From assembly GCA_947629405.1 (NCBI GenBank), contig CANRDL010000010.1:1-35472 (forward strand): a stretch of DNA of 35,472 nucleotides, written 5' to 3'. This document shows, piece after piece, positions 23,909-32,245 of this stretch. The notes under the pieces are model-generated. The model worked only from the letters and a program-made list of their open reading frames with translations, was not told the DNA's origin and searched no databases. A program made the position numbers and the translations under genes. Position 1 is the stretch's first letter. Each line of letters begins with the position of its first letter. Source of the DNA: an uncultured Bacilli bacterium. GTDB lineage: Bacteria > Bacillota_I > Bacilli_A > RF39 > UBA660.

Positions 23909-24725
23909 TTATCATTTAGCCTTTAAAAAAGGAAAAGATTCATTTAAACATATCCCTGATAAATTTAATAAATTACAAATAATTGATGAATTTACAACGG
24001 GAAAAGGAATTACTGATAAAGGCTTTGAAAATGAACAAAAACTAAGAGAGTATTTGGCCAAAAAATATGTACCAGAAGGATACTTAGATTTAATTGATAT
24101 AAAAAAGAAAATAGTAATTTCATATAAAAATAATGGAGTAGAGAAATATTTACATGAACCTTTTGGTGTTGCATATCGTGATGATTTTAAATTTTTTGAT
24201 GACCAGTATTTACGCAATTTTATTCAATCACAAAAATTTAATACTGATTTTATATCTAGCTTTTATAATAAATTTAAAAATTATTATAGAGTATCTGAAC
24301 AACTTAATGTTTTAGTTAATCATGTGAATTCTTATTATAATAATAAGGCTTTACAATTTTCTGATGGTGAAACTAACTTAGAAAATATTATTTCTAATGA
24401 TTTAAATAACATATTTGAAAGATTAATATATGATAGTCGAAAAAATAAAATTGGCGAATATGAGTCAGTGTTTTCATATTTACATTTTCATTGCTTAGCT
24501 ATGTTTTGTTCTAATTATTATAAAAAATTATGTTTAAAAGAAGAAAAAGAGGAAAAAGAAGAATATTTAGAAGCAATGAAAAATGGTGATTTTAAAATAA
24601 TTGATGATTCAATTAACAATGATGAAATTGATGATTATGTATTAGATGAATTTGGAATTTATGATGAAGATTTTAAAGAATTATCTGAAGAATTTTATCA
24701 ACCAGATTTCAAAAGAAGAAAATAG
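23901..24725 (+). CDS. protein of unknown function (second of a pair)
   Basis: 274 residues, not recognised. It starts MPNYHLAFKKGKDSFKHIPD, with a 'DEFTTGKGITDKGFENEQKL' region, an aromatic-rich middle ('FISSFYNKFKNYYRVSEQLN', 'SVFSYLHFHCLAMFCSNYYK'), and a strongly acidic C-terminus ('NDEIDDYVLDEFGIYDEDF'). Predicted mainly helical and cytosolic. AAAGGAG lies eight bases before the ATG, inside the end of the previous gene. A T-rich terminator overlaps its stop, so with the upstream promoter this defines a closed two-gene operon. Confidence 0.62.
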   Translation: MPNYHLAFKKGKDSFKHIPDKFNKLQIIDEFTTGKGITDKGFENEQKLREYLAKKYVPEGYLDLIDIKKKIVISYKNNGVEKYLHEPFGVAYRDDFKFFDDQYLRNFIQSQKFNTDFISSFYNKFKNYYRVSEQLNVLVNHVNSYYNNKALQFSDGETNLENIISNDLNNIFERLIYDSRKNKIGEYESVFSYLHFHCLAMFCSNYYKKLCLKEEKEEKEEYLEAMKNGDFKIIDDSINNDEIDDYVLDEFGIYDEDFKELSEEFYQPDFKRRK

Positions 24726-24742
24726 ATTTTTCTTCTTTTTTT
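24711..24742 (+). terminator. intrinsic terminator of the two-gene operon
   Basis: Twelve-base stem AAAAGAAGAAAA (24711-24722) with TTTTCTTCTTTT (24728-24739), five-base loop, T-run to 24742. Confidence 0.75.
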
Positions 24743-24746
24743 GTAG

Positions 24747-24752
24747 TATAAT
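24747..24752 (+). promoter_or_regulatory. putative -10 box of the Xer gene
   Basis: TATAAT directly after the terminator T-run; -35 not evident. The ATG lies only 15 bases after it, so the leader would be about ten bases. Confidence 0.35.
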
Positions 24753-24767
24753 ATATATGGTGGTACT

Positions 24768-25655
24768 ATGGATAAAATTATTTTTAATTTTTTAAATTTT
24801 TTAAAAAAAGAAAAAAATTATTCCGATAAGACAATTATTAATTATCAAAATGATTTAGAAGAATATTTTAATTTTTTTTATATAAATAATTATAGTGATT
24901 TAGATATAAAAAAAGAAGATATAAGGGCATATTTAAGACATTTGGATGATCTTAAATATTCTTCTTCTACTATTTCTAGACATTTAAGTTCTCTTAGAAG
25001 TTTTTATAATTATTTAAATATTAAAAATTATTATGATAAAAATTTATTTAAAAATATTAAAAATCCTAAAAAAACAAAAAAGTTGCCTAATTTTTTACAA
25101 ATTAATGAAATTGAAGATATTTTAAAAAATACAGATATATCTAATAATACTTATTTAAATATTAGAAATAAATTAATTATTGAATTATTTTATTCAACTG
25201 GAGTTCGTATTCAAGAATTAGTTTCAATTAAACTTGATGATATAAATAAATTTGACAAGTCAATTAGAGTTTTAGGAAAAGGTAGTAAAGAAAGAATAGT
25301 TTATTATGGTGATGTGTTAGCATATGATTTAAGTGATTATTTAAATAATGCTCGAGATAATTTAAAACCTAAATGTGATTATTTAATCCTTAATAAATAT
25401 GGTAATAAAATTACTACTCGTGGCGTTAGTGAAATATTGGAAAAAATAATCAAAAAAAGTGCCATTAAGCATAAAATAACACCGCATACTATTAGACATA
25501 CTTTTGCTACACATTTACTAAATAATGGGGCTGATTTAAAAACAGTTCAGGATTTACTTGGTCATGAATCATTATCAACTACCGGAATTTATACTCATGT
25601 TAGTAACGAAAGATTAAGAAAAGTTTATTTAGATACTCATCCGCGCAGTAAATAA
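24768..25655 (+). CDS. xerC: site-specific tyrosine recombinase XerC/XerD
   Basis: 295 residues, standard Xer length. N-terminal core-binding domain ('FLKKEKNYSDKTIINYQNDL', 'STISRHLSSLRSFYNYL'), then the catalytic domain with the full set R147 ('STGVRIQEL'), K171 ('GKGSKER'), H240 and R243 ('HTIRHTFATHLL'), H266 ('LLGHESL') and nucleophile Y275 ('TGIYTHV'). It resolves chromosome dimers at dif sites, working with a second Xer protein and FtsK. C versus D cannot be settled; in Bacillus, xerC follows topA. No integrase-type N-terminal DNA-binding domain and no att-like repeats, so it is housekeeping and not phage. Confidence 0.88.
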   Translation: MDKIIFNFLNFLKKEKNYSDKTIINYQNDLEEYFNFFYINNYSDLDIKKEDIRAYLRHLDDLKYSSSTISRHLSSLRSFYNYLNIKNYYDKNLFKNIKNPKKTKKLPNFLQINEIEDILKNTDISNNTYLNIRNKLIIELFYSTGVRIQELVSIKLDDINKFDKSIRVLGKGSKERIVYYGDVLAYDLSDYLNNARDNLKPKCDYLILNKYGNKITTRGVSEILEKIIKKSAIKHKITPHTIRHTFATHLLNNGADLKTVQDLLGHESLSTTGIYTHVSNERLRKVYLDTHPRSK

Positions 25656-25740
25656 TTTAATTAAAAATTAAGAATAATTTTAATAATTTATTAATAAATA
25701 TTAAAATAGTGTTAAATTTTGTAAAAAATAATCAAAAAAA

Positions 25741-25770
25741 TCAACAAAAAGATAATTTATTTGATATAAT
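25741..25770 (+). promoter_or_regulatory. promoter of ppdK
   Basis: TCAACA (25741-25746), 18-base spacer, TATAAT (25765-25770) with TGA extension. Confidence 0.6.
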
Positions 25771-25785
25771 AGTTAAGTAACTATT
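25768..25785. promoter_or_regulatory. inverted repeat at the ppdK transcription start
   Basis: AATAGTTA-AG-TAACTATT: eight-base perfect arms, starting inside the -10 box and covering the expected start site (about 25777). Placed like a repressor operator. Confidence 0.35.
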
Positions 25786-25802
25786 TGAAGGAGGAAAGAT
25801 AA

Positions 25803-28442
25803 ATGGAAAAATATGTTTACCTTTTTAGTGAAGGTAATGCACAAATGCGTAATTTACTTGGTGGTAAAGGTGCTAACTTAGCAGAAATGACTAATTTAGG
25901 ATTACCTATACCTCAAGGTTTTACTGTTACTACAGAAGCTTGTACAAAGTATTATGAGGATGGTAAAAATATAAGTGAAGATATTCAAAAACAAATTTTC
26001 GAAGCTTTAAAAGAAATTGAAAAAATTCAAGGAAAAAAATTTGGAGATAATGATGATCCATTACTTGTATCAGTAAGAAGTGGAGCAAGAGCATCAATGC
26101 CTGGTATGATGGATACAATTTTAAATTTAGGACTTAATGATGAGGCAGTTGAAGGTTTTGCTAAAAAAACAAATAATGAAAGATTTGCTTATGATTCATA
26201 TCGTAGATTTATTCAAATGTATTCTGATGTTGTAATGGAAGTACCTAAATCTTATTTCGAAAAAATCATTGATGAAGTTAAAGATGAAAAAGGTGTAAAA
26301 TATGATACTGAATTAACTGTTGATGATTTAAAAGATTTAGTTTTAAGATTTAAAAAAGTTTATAAAGATGCTATGGATGGAGAAGAATTCCCACAAGATC
26401 CTAATGAACAATTAATGGGCGCTGTAAAAGCAGTATTTAGATCATGGGATAACCCAAGAGCTATTGTTTATCGTCGTATGAATGATATTCCTGGCGATTG
26501 GGGAACTGCTGTAAATGTTCAATCAATGGTATTTGGTAATATGGGAGATACTTCTGGTACTGGTGTTGCCTTTACAAGAAATCCATCTACTGGCGAAAAG
26601 GGTATTTATGGTGAATATTTAATTAATGCTCAAGGTGAAGATGTAGTTGCTGGTGTTAGAACTCCTCAACCAATTTCTAAACTTGCTGAAGATTTACCTG
26701 AGTGTTATAAAGAATTTATGGAACTTGCTCAAAAACTAGAAAATCATTATCGTGATATGCAAGATATGGAATTTACTATTCAAGAAGGTAAATTATATTT
26801 CTTACAAACTAGAAATGGTAAAAGAACTGCTCAAGCTGCAATTAAAATTGCTTGTGATTTAGTTGATGAAGGTATGATTACAAAAGAGGAAGCTGTACTT
26901 AGAATTGAAGCTAAATCTTTAGATCAATTATTACATCCAACATTTAATAAAGATGCTTTAAAAACAGGAAAAGTAATTGGCGAAGCTTTACCTGCTTCAC
27001 CTGGTGCTGCTGCTGGTAAAATTGTATTTACGGCTGATGAAGCAAAAGAACAAGGAATTGGTGGAAAAGGTGAAAGAGTTATTTTAGTTCGTCTTGAAAC
27101 TACTCCAGAAGATATTGAAGGTATGATTGCTGCTCAAGGTATTTTAACAGTTCGTGGTGGAATGACATCACATGCTGCTGTTGTTGCTCGTGGTATGGGT
27201 ACTTGTTGTGTATCTGGATGCGGTGATATAAAAATTAATGAAGAAAATAAATCATTTGAATTAAATGGTAAAACATTTAAAGAAGGAGATTATATTTCTT
27301 TAGATGGTTCTACTGGTAAAATTTATGATGGCGATATTAAGACTGAAGAAGCAACAGTTTCTGGAAACTTTGGTCGTATTATGTCATGGGCAGATAGCTT
27401 TAGAAAATTAACTGTTAGAACTAATGCTGATAATCCAAGAGATACAAAAAATGCTGTTAATCTTGGAGCAGAAGGTATTGGACTTTGTCGTACTGAACAC
27501 ATGTTCTTTGAAGAAGATAGAATTCCTAAGATTAGAAAAATGATTTTATCTGAAACTGTAGAAGAAAGAGAAAAAGCTTTAAATGAACTTATTCCATTCC
27601 AAAAAGGTGATTTTAAAGCTATGTATAAAGAACTTAAAGGACTTCCAATGACTGTACGTTATTTAGATCCTCCTTTACATGAATTCTTACCTACTGATGA
27701 AGATGATATCAAAGCACTTGCTAAAGATATGAATGTTACTGTTGAACATTTAAAAGCAAAATGTGCCGAACTTCATGAATTTAATCCAATGATGGGACAT
27801 AGAGGTTGTAGACTTGCTGTTACATATCCAGAAATTGCTAAAATGCAAACTAGAGCTTTAATAGAAGCTGCTATTGAAGTTAATGCAGAAGATGGATATG
27901 ATATTGTTCCAGAAATTATGATTCCTCTTGTTGGTGAGAAAAAAGAATTAAAATTTGTTAAAGATATAGTAGTAAAAACTGCTGAAGAAGTTAAAAAAGA
28001 AAAAAATTCTAATATTGAATATCATATTGGTACAATGATTGAAATTCCAAGAGCTGCTTTAACTGCTGATGAGATTGCTGAAGAAGCTGAATTCTTCTCA
28101 TTTGGAACAAATGACTTAACACAAATGACTTTTGGTTTCTCAAGAGATGATGCTGGTAAATTCTTAGATTCATATTATCAAAATAAAATTTATGAATCAG
28201 ATCCATTTGCTAAACTTGACCAAAATGGTGTAGGTAAACTTGTTAAAATGGCAGTTGAAAAAGGTAAGAAAACTCGTCCAAATATAAAATTAGGTATTTG
28301 TGGTGAACATGGTGGTGATCCATCATCAGTAGAATTCTGTCACAATGTTGGACTTAATTATGTTTCTTGCTCTCCATTTAGAGTACCAATTGCGAGATTA
28401 GCTGCAGCTCAAGCCGCAATTAAAGAAAAAAGTGCAGAATAA
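25803..28442 (+). CDS. ppdK: pyruvate, phosphate dikinase
   Basis: 879 residues, full length. ATP-grasp domain ('GGKGANLAEMTNLGLPIPQGF', 'VSVRSGARASMPGMMDTILN', 'QTRNGKRTAQAA'), swivelling His domain with His457 in 'GGMTSHAAVVARGMGTCCVS', and the PEP/pyruvate TIM barrel ('GIGLCRTEHMFF', 'MVGHRGCRL'-like 'MMGHRGCRLAVTYPEIAKMQ', 'SFGTNDLTQMTFGFSRDD') with catalytic Cys833 in 'GICGEHGGD'. It interconverts PEP, AMP and PPi with pyruvate, ATP and Pi, and in fermenters commonly replaces or backs up pyruvate kinase, saving energy as PPi. Codon choice is more biased than in the neighbours, consistent with high expression. GAAGGAGGAAAG is a near-perfect ribosome site. A strong terminator follows. Confidence 0.97.
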   Translation: MEKYVYLFSEGNAQMRNLLGGKGANLAEMTNLGLPIPQGFTVTTEACTKYYEDGKNISEDIQKQIFEALKEIEKIQGKKFGDNDDPLLVSVRSGARASMPGMMDTILNLGLNDEAVEGFAKKTNNERFAYDSYRRFIQMYSDVVMEVPKSYFEKIIDEVKDEKGVKYDTELTVDDLKDLVLRFKKVYKDAMDGEEFPQDPNEQLMGAVKAVFRSWDNPRAIVYRRMNDIPGDWGTAVNVQSMVFGNMGDTSGTGVAFTRNPSTGEKGIYGEYLINAQGEDVVAGVRTPQPISKLAEDLPECYKEFMELAQKLENHYRDMQDMEFTIQEGKLYFLQTRNGKRTAQAAIKIACDLVDEGMITKEEAVLRIEAKSLDQLLHPTFNKDALKTGKVIGEALPASPGAAAGKIVFTADEAKEQGIGGKGERVILVRLETTPEDIEGMIAAQGILTVRGGMTSHAAVVARGMGTCCVSGCGDIKINEENKSFELNGKTFKEGDYISLDGSTGKIYDGDIKTEEATVSGNFGRIMSWADSFRKLTVRTNADNPRDTKNAVNLGAEGIGLCRTEHMFFEEDRIPKIRKMILSETVEEREKALNELIPFQKGDFKAMYKELKGLPMTVRYLDPPLHEFLPTDEDDIKALAKDMNVTVEHLKAKCAELHEFNPMMGHRGCRLAVTYPEIAKMQTRALIEAAIEVNAEDGYDIVPEIMIPLVGEKKELKFVKDIVVKTAEEVKKEKNSNIEYHIGTMIEIPRAALTADEIAEEAEFFSFGTNDLTQMTFGFSRDDAGKFLDSYYQNKIYESDPFAKLDQNGVGKLVKMAVEKGKKTRPNIKLGICGEHGGDPSSVEFCHNVGLNYVSCSPFRVPIARLAAAQAAIKEKSAE

Positions 28443-28461
28443 TAATATAAGTTATATATTT

Positions 28462-28493
28462 AGACTAAGATTTCAAAATCTTGGTCTTTTTTT
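28462..28493 (+). terminator. strong intrinsic terminator of ppdK
   Basis: Stem AGACTAAGATTT/AAATCTTGGTCT (28462-28473, 28476-28487) with one T-G wobble, tight CA turn, then a run of nine T including the arm end (28485-28493). Confidence 0.9.
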
Positions 28494-28520
28494 GACAAAA
28501 TCGCTTTATTCTAGTATAAT
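28492..28520 (+). promoter_or_regulatory. consensus sigma-A promoter
   Basis: TTGACA (28492-28497), exactly 17 bases, TATAAT (28515-28520). All twelve consensus bases match. The -35 overlaps the T-run of the ppdK terminator. Confidence 0.85.
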
Positions 28521-28525
28521 ACTAG
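28511..28525. promoter_or_regulatory. 15-base palindrome around the -10 box (candidate operator)
   Basis: CTAGTATAATACTAG is a perfect 7-1-7 inverted repeat centred on the -10 box. A perfect promoter with an operator at this place is a common design for repressor control. Confidence 0.45.
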
Positions 28526-28561
28526 CCAATATTTTTATATATGTAGGTTGAGTTGGTTAAA

Positions 28562-30196
28562 ATGAATACAAATTATTATGAGAAATTAATAAAAAACATT
28601 AATAATGTAGAAATAGAAGAAAGCAATAAAGAAGCGTTTTTTGATTCTTTTGCGGCAATAAAATACGAAAAAGAATTTTTCAAAACTTTTAATACCATTA
28701 TACGTATGATTAAACATCCAGATTTTTTAAAAGACATGTTAAAAAGCTGGAATATGTCTATTGAAAATGTCGATAAAATAATTTATTTTTTTGAGCATCT
28801 TGATTATATTTCATCAAATGATGAAGTATTAGAATGGATTATGAATACGGATTCAAGAGTATTACATGAATTATTATATTATTCTAAACCTTTAATTTTA
28901 GGTAATTTAGGTAATAGCGATGGAACTAATAAGAAGTATTTTCCTATCTATAACTTTCCAATAATAAGAATAATGGATTATTGTTTAAAAAATGGTTATT
29001 TTGAACATTTTAGTGTTTGTCTAGAAAGATTAGAAGATTGGACAATAGACGCTTACTGGAATGCTCGTCATGATTTGATAGAAAAAACTATAAATGATTA
29101 TCGTAATGATCCAAATTTCTTTTTTATATTTAGTAATAGAGAAGTATCTATTGTTAAAAAATACATAACTTCAAGTGATATACCTAACTTAACTTATAAA
29201 ACAGCTAAGATGTTAATATCACAAAAAATACTTCCAAAATATTTTATAAATACTGACGAATTCTTTAATGTATTTAAGACTTTCACATTAGACGAACAAA
29301 TAGAAATAACTGAATTATTAGTTGGATGTGACTTTGATTCTGCGTTTATTACTAAATTACATTCATTATTTAATAAAGACCATATAGAAAAAATTGAAGA
29401 TAATAGAATAGAAATTATTACTAGAAATATCTTAGAAGTATCAACTGATTATTTAAAAAGAATAACTGAAGAAATTAAATATTCATCATATTTTAAAAAA
29501 TTTAATGTTGAAAAAGATGAATTTTGGTTATTTATAACTGAATTATTATCAGATTACAGATTAAAACATATAGATGGGATAGAGTATTCATACGCAAAAC
29601 TAATGGATCTTTATCAAAAGTGTTATAACTATGCTACTGAATCTATTGTTTCTTCATTATATCCATTAAGTGAATTAAAAGATGATATTACATATATAAA
29701 TCAAGATAAATATAATATTTTATGTCGTGTTCAAACTTTTTTTGACTTAAATGATTTAAATAAATCATTTAGAGAAAGAACATTTTGTGGATTTAGTATT
29801 TTAAATCAAGATAATTTTTCGCACTATCCAGGAAATCTTGTGTATGGCTATTATTCTAAATTAACACCAAATATGATTGCACATATTTATCCGGCTGATT
29901 CGCTAAGTGCTTCATGGGCTTTATATCAAAAAGATCTATCAGAGAAAATCAATATGTTGTTAGATATAGATGATCTAAATGCAAGAACGTATAAAAATAA
30001 AACTTACAATCAATTATGTATAAGAACTAAAACTAATGATAATGAAATACTAAGAGAAGATGCTATTATTTGTTTTGATACTGTAAATGATGAGGCATTA
30101 AAATATCAAGAAAAACATAATAGTAAAATTTTAGTATTAAGAAAAAATGAAAATACTATTGAGTATAATCAAGATATTTATTCTCATCTTAAATAA
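28562..30196 (+). CDS. large helical protein of unknown function
   Basis: About 544 residues from ATG 28562; an in-frame TTG at 28553 is possible, and no clear Shine-Dalgarno sequence is present. Not recognised. Residues 1 to about 390 look like irregular alpha-helical repeats ('FEHLDYISSNDEVLEWIMNT', 'SDIPNLTYKTAKMLISQKIL', 'FTLDEQIEITELLVG'). The last 130 or so residues look like a separate alpha/beta domain: 'SFRERTFCGFSILNQDNF', 'GNLVYGYYSKLTPNMIAHIY', 'YNQLCIRTKTNDN' and 'DAIICFDTVNDEALKYQEKH' then 'SKILVLR'. The IICFD-then-ILVLR strand pair is reminiscent of a C-terminal block I have seen in other Bacillota hypotheticals, but I cannot name it. No signal peptide or membrane span. It is driven by a full-consensus promoter. 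Confidence 0.65.
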   Translation: MNTNYYEKLIKNINNVEIEESNKEAFFDSFAAIKYEKEFFKTFNTIIRMIKHPDFLKDMLKSWNMSIENVDKIIYFFEHLDYISSNDEVLEWIMNTDSRVLHELLYYSKPLILGNLGNSDGTNKKYFPIYNFPIIRIMDYCLKNGYFEHFSVCLERLEDWTIDAYWNARHDLIEKTINDYRNDPNFFFIFSNREVSIVKKYITSSDIPNLTYKTAKMLISQKILPKYFINTDEFFNVFKTFTLDEQIEITELLVGCDFDSAFITKLHSLFNKDHIEKIEDNRIEIITRNILEVSTDYLKRITEEIKYSSYFKKFNVEKDEFWLFITELLSDYRLKHIDGIEYSYAKLMDLYQKCYNYATESIVSSLYPLSELKDDITYINQDKYNILCRVQTFFDLNDLNKSFRERTFCGFSILNQDNFSHYPGNLVYGYYSKLTPNMIAHIYPADSLSASWALYQKDLSEKINMLLDIDDLNARTYKNKTYNQLCIRTKTNDNEILREDAIICFDTVNDEALKYQEKHNSKILVLRKNENTIEYNQDIYSHLK

Positions 30197-30400
30197 ATTA
30201 TTTGTGAAGTTTTATAAATGGAAAAAATAAAAAAATTTAATATTTGCAAAAATGGTTATAAAGAATCATATGTAGCAGAATTATATATTGAGATATAATG
30301 TTTACTAGTGACTAGATTAACTTCCTCTTATATATGACAGTGACACAAGTTTTAATTAAAGCAAACCAAAAATAGAATTAAGTTATAAGATAAACGAAAG

Positions 30401-30423
30401 AAAGACTAGAAATAGTCTTTTTT
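30401..30423 (+). terminator. intrinsic terminator in the long spacer
   Basis: Perfect eight-base stem AAAGACTA/TAGTCTTT with GAAA tetraloop, then TTT and GTTATTTTT. Confidence 0.8.
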
Positions 30424-30518
30424 GTTATTTTTAAATAATTTATGATATCAACAACATTATTATTTTATTTTTATAAAATAATAAATAATCAAGAAGATTA
30501 GTAATTTTTTCTTTTTTA

Positions 30519-30527
30519 TGTTATAAT
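30519..30527 (+). promoter_or_regulatory. extended -10 promoter
   Basis: TGTTATAAT, 24 bases before the ATG at 30551, followed by AAAAAGGAGGAA. Confidence 0.55.
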
Positions 30528-30550
30528 ACCATACCAAAAAGGAGGAATAT

Positions 30551-32062
30551 ATGGCTTTTAATGCATTAGAATATTTAAAAGACGGTAAAGTTGATTTTGT
30601 TTTTCGTTGTACACCTTATGATTATGAACAATTAATTGAAGTTATTAGAAAAGAACCAAATAGAATAGAAATAATAAATGGATTTCTTTCTAAATTAAAA
30701 GTAGATTTACCATCATTTTGCTTTTCTGTAATATATGATATTCCAGAATTTGCAGATGAAGCTTATGAGTTATTAGATATTAAAAATGTAACTCCTAAAA
30801 TGATGAGTAATCTTTTATATAATTCTCCTTTAGGTCTTAAAGTATTATATGAAAACTTTGATATGCTCTTATCTAATAATGAGAATACAGAGTATTTTGA
30901 TTGTATTGTTAAATATGCATTTGAAAATAAAAATAGAGAATTAATTTATAAATTATCAAGGTATTCAGATCTTCACATTCGCTATTTATTTATGAACTAT
31001 TTAATTGAAAATCATCCAGAAGAAATAGATACAATATATGATGATATTTCCAAATATACAACATCTGTTACTTATGAAACATATGAACAATTAACATTTT
31101 TACCACAGCTAATGGATTCAAAAGATATTTCTAAATTAGCTGTAGTATTATTAATAAATAATCGTGAAAAAGATTATGAAAAATTAAAAGAATTTATTAT
31201 TAAAAACTATAAGTATAATTATTTAGCTTCTAAGTTATTAATAATAGATGACTGGATTGTTGATCCTGATACAAATAGACTATTAAATGACCCTAATAAA
31301 GCAAAAAAAGAAAATACTTTTAAGAAAGATGCTGATATTTTATTTAGTACTTCAGCTGATTATCGCTTTCCTTTGTACTTAAGACATAAAGCAATGATAA
31401 GTCAAGAATTATTAGATGATTTTGCTGGCAGACTAAAATATTTTTTGAAGGCAATAAGACAAGATTCAACAAAATTTAGCGCTCTAGGAACTCCAAAAGA
31501 AAGCGATTTAGAATTAGTATATGAATGTGGATTGGGTAATTTGTTGGAAGAATGGTCAGAAAAGTATATGGATTTAAGCAAAAGTAAAGAATATGGTTTT
31601 GTAGGTAGTGGAACAACTTGTAGCTGCTATAGAATTGGAGATTATGTTTTTAAACTCATAGAGACAAAATGGTCTTATGAAGATGTCATTTGCCCTAATC
31701 TTTATCTAATTGCTAAGAACTATGAAGAAATTTATTTAAGAGATAAGGAAGGCATAGTTAAAGGAGGATTAGAAGTCCAAAAATATTTAACTAGAAAAGC
31801 TACCAATATTGATCCTAAATATTTTAGATATTTTGATTTAGCACTTGATAGATTAGGTTATAAAAGAAGAGATACACTAGTAAAAGGAGTTTGTGGAGAC
31901 AATACTATGTTATTAGATACATATCGTGATGCTGATTGTCCAAATCCAGAAAAGGTACCAGTTTGGTTTAGGCAATATCCTTTAGTATTAATTGATAGGG
32001 ATAGAATATATCCTAAAGATAAAACATTTGTAAAAGAGTTAAGAAGCAGTTGTAGTTGTTAA
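30551..32062 (+). CDS. helical-repeat protein with C-terminal kinase-like domain
   Basis: 503 residues, not a named family. Residues 1-340 are helical and repeat-like ('FDCIVKYAFENKNRELIYKL', 'DLHIRYLFMNYLIENHPEEI'). From 349 the sequence resembles the N-lobe of a protein kinase: 'GFVGSGTTCSCYRIGDYVFK' has a glycine-rich loop (G349, G352, G354) and, 14 residues on, Lys368 in a VAIK-like strand; a helix follows ('SYEDVICPNLYLIAKNYEEI') and a hinge-like 'GLEVQKYLTR'. The expected HRD and DFG motifs are not present; instead there is 'GVCGDNTMLLDTYRDADCPN' (Asp450, Asn451) and 'PLVLIDRDRIYP'. It may be a divergent or inactive kinase fold. A C-S-C triplet occurs in the loop (357-359) and again as the last three residues. 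AAGGAGGAA precedes the ATG. Confidence 0.6.
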   Translation: MAFNALEYLKDGKVDFVFRCTPYDYEQLIEVIRKEPNRIEIINGFLSKLKVDLPSFCFSVIYDIPEFADEAYELLDIKNVTPKMMSNLLYNSPLGLKVLYENFDMLLSNNENTEYFDCIVKYAFENKNRELIYKLSRYSDLHIRYLFMNYLIENHPEEIDTIYDDISKYTTSVTYETYEQLTFLPQLMDSKDISKLAVVLLINNREKDYEKLKEFIIKNYKYNYLASKLLIIDDWIVDPDTNRLLNDPNKAKKENTFKKDADILFSTSADYRFPLYLRHKAMISQELLDDFAGRLKYFLKAIRQDSTKFSALGTPKESDLELVYECGLGNLLEEWSEKYMDLSKSKEYGFVGSGTTCSCYRIGDYVFKLIETKWSYEDVICPNLYLIAKNYEEIYLRDKEGIVKGGLEVQKYLTRKATNIDPKYFRYFDLALDRLGYKRRDTLVKGVCGDNTMLLDTYRDADCPNPEKVPVWFRQYPLVLIDRDRIYPKDKTFVKELRSSCSC

Positions 32063-32191
32063 AAATGAATTAATTATTTAATACGAATAAGTAGTATTAT
32101 ATAATTTTATATTAATCTTATCCATTCCAAACAAGATTATACTTTAAAAGAAATACAAAAAAATTAAGTTTATTAGCCAATATATCTTAAA

Positions 32192-32220
32192 TTGACAAGT
32201 AAATAGTAAAATGATAGAAT
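32192..32220 (+). promoter_or_regulatory. strong promoter of the RNHCP gene
   Basis: TTGACA (32192-32197), 17 bases, TAGAAT (32215-32220) with a TGA extension: near-consensus. Confidence 0.78.
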
Positions 32221-32245
32221 ATGATTCAAAAGAAGGTAATATGCT

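Larger units (their letters stand above)
30197..30550. other. 354-base gene-poor spacer
   Basis: No convincing protein gene. It holds a 26-codon frame (30218-30298, MEKIKKFNICKNGYKESYVA onward) with no good ribosome site, a TATAAT at 30294-30299 without a -35, a clear terminator at 30401-30423, an A/T-only 12-pair hairpin (30457-30484), and the promoter of the next gene (30519-30527). The terminator lies 205 bases after the upstream stop, so the spacer may be a long 3' UTR or contain a small RNA of roughly 120 bases. Confidence 0.5.

Noticed and set aside
24768-25655. Phage or integrative-element integrase
   Set aside because: The length and domain layout are those of XerC/XerD, and I see no flanking direct repeats, tRNA gene or phage genes.
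30457-30484. A/T-only 12-pair hairpin as a terminator
   Set aside because: No G-C pairs, no clear T-run on either side, and a real terminator lies just upstream; such hairpins arise easily in this base composition.
28523-32183. Shared ten-base sequence TAGCCAATAT at 28523 and 32174 as a common regulatory site
   Set aside because: It is downstream of the -10 in one case and upstream of the -35 in the other, and no further copies were noticed near other promoters.
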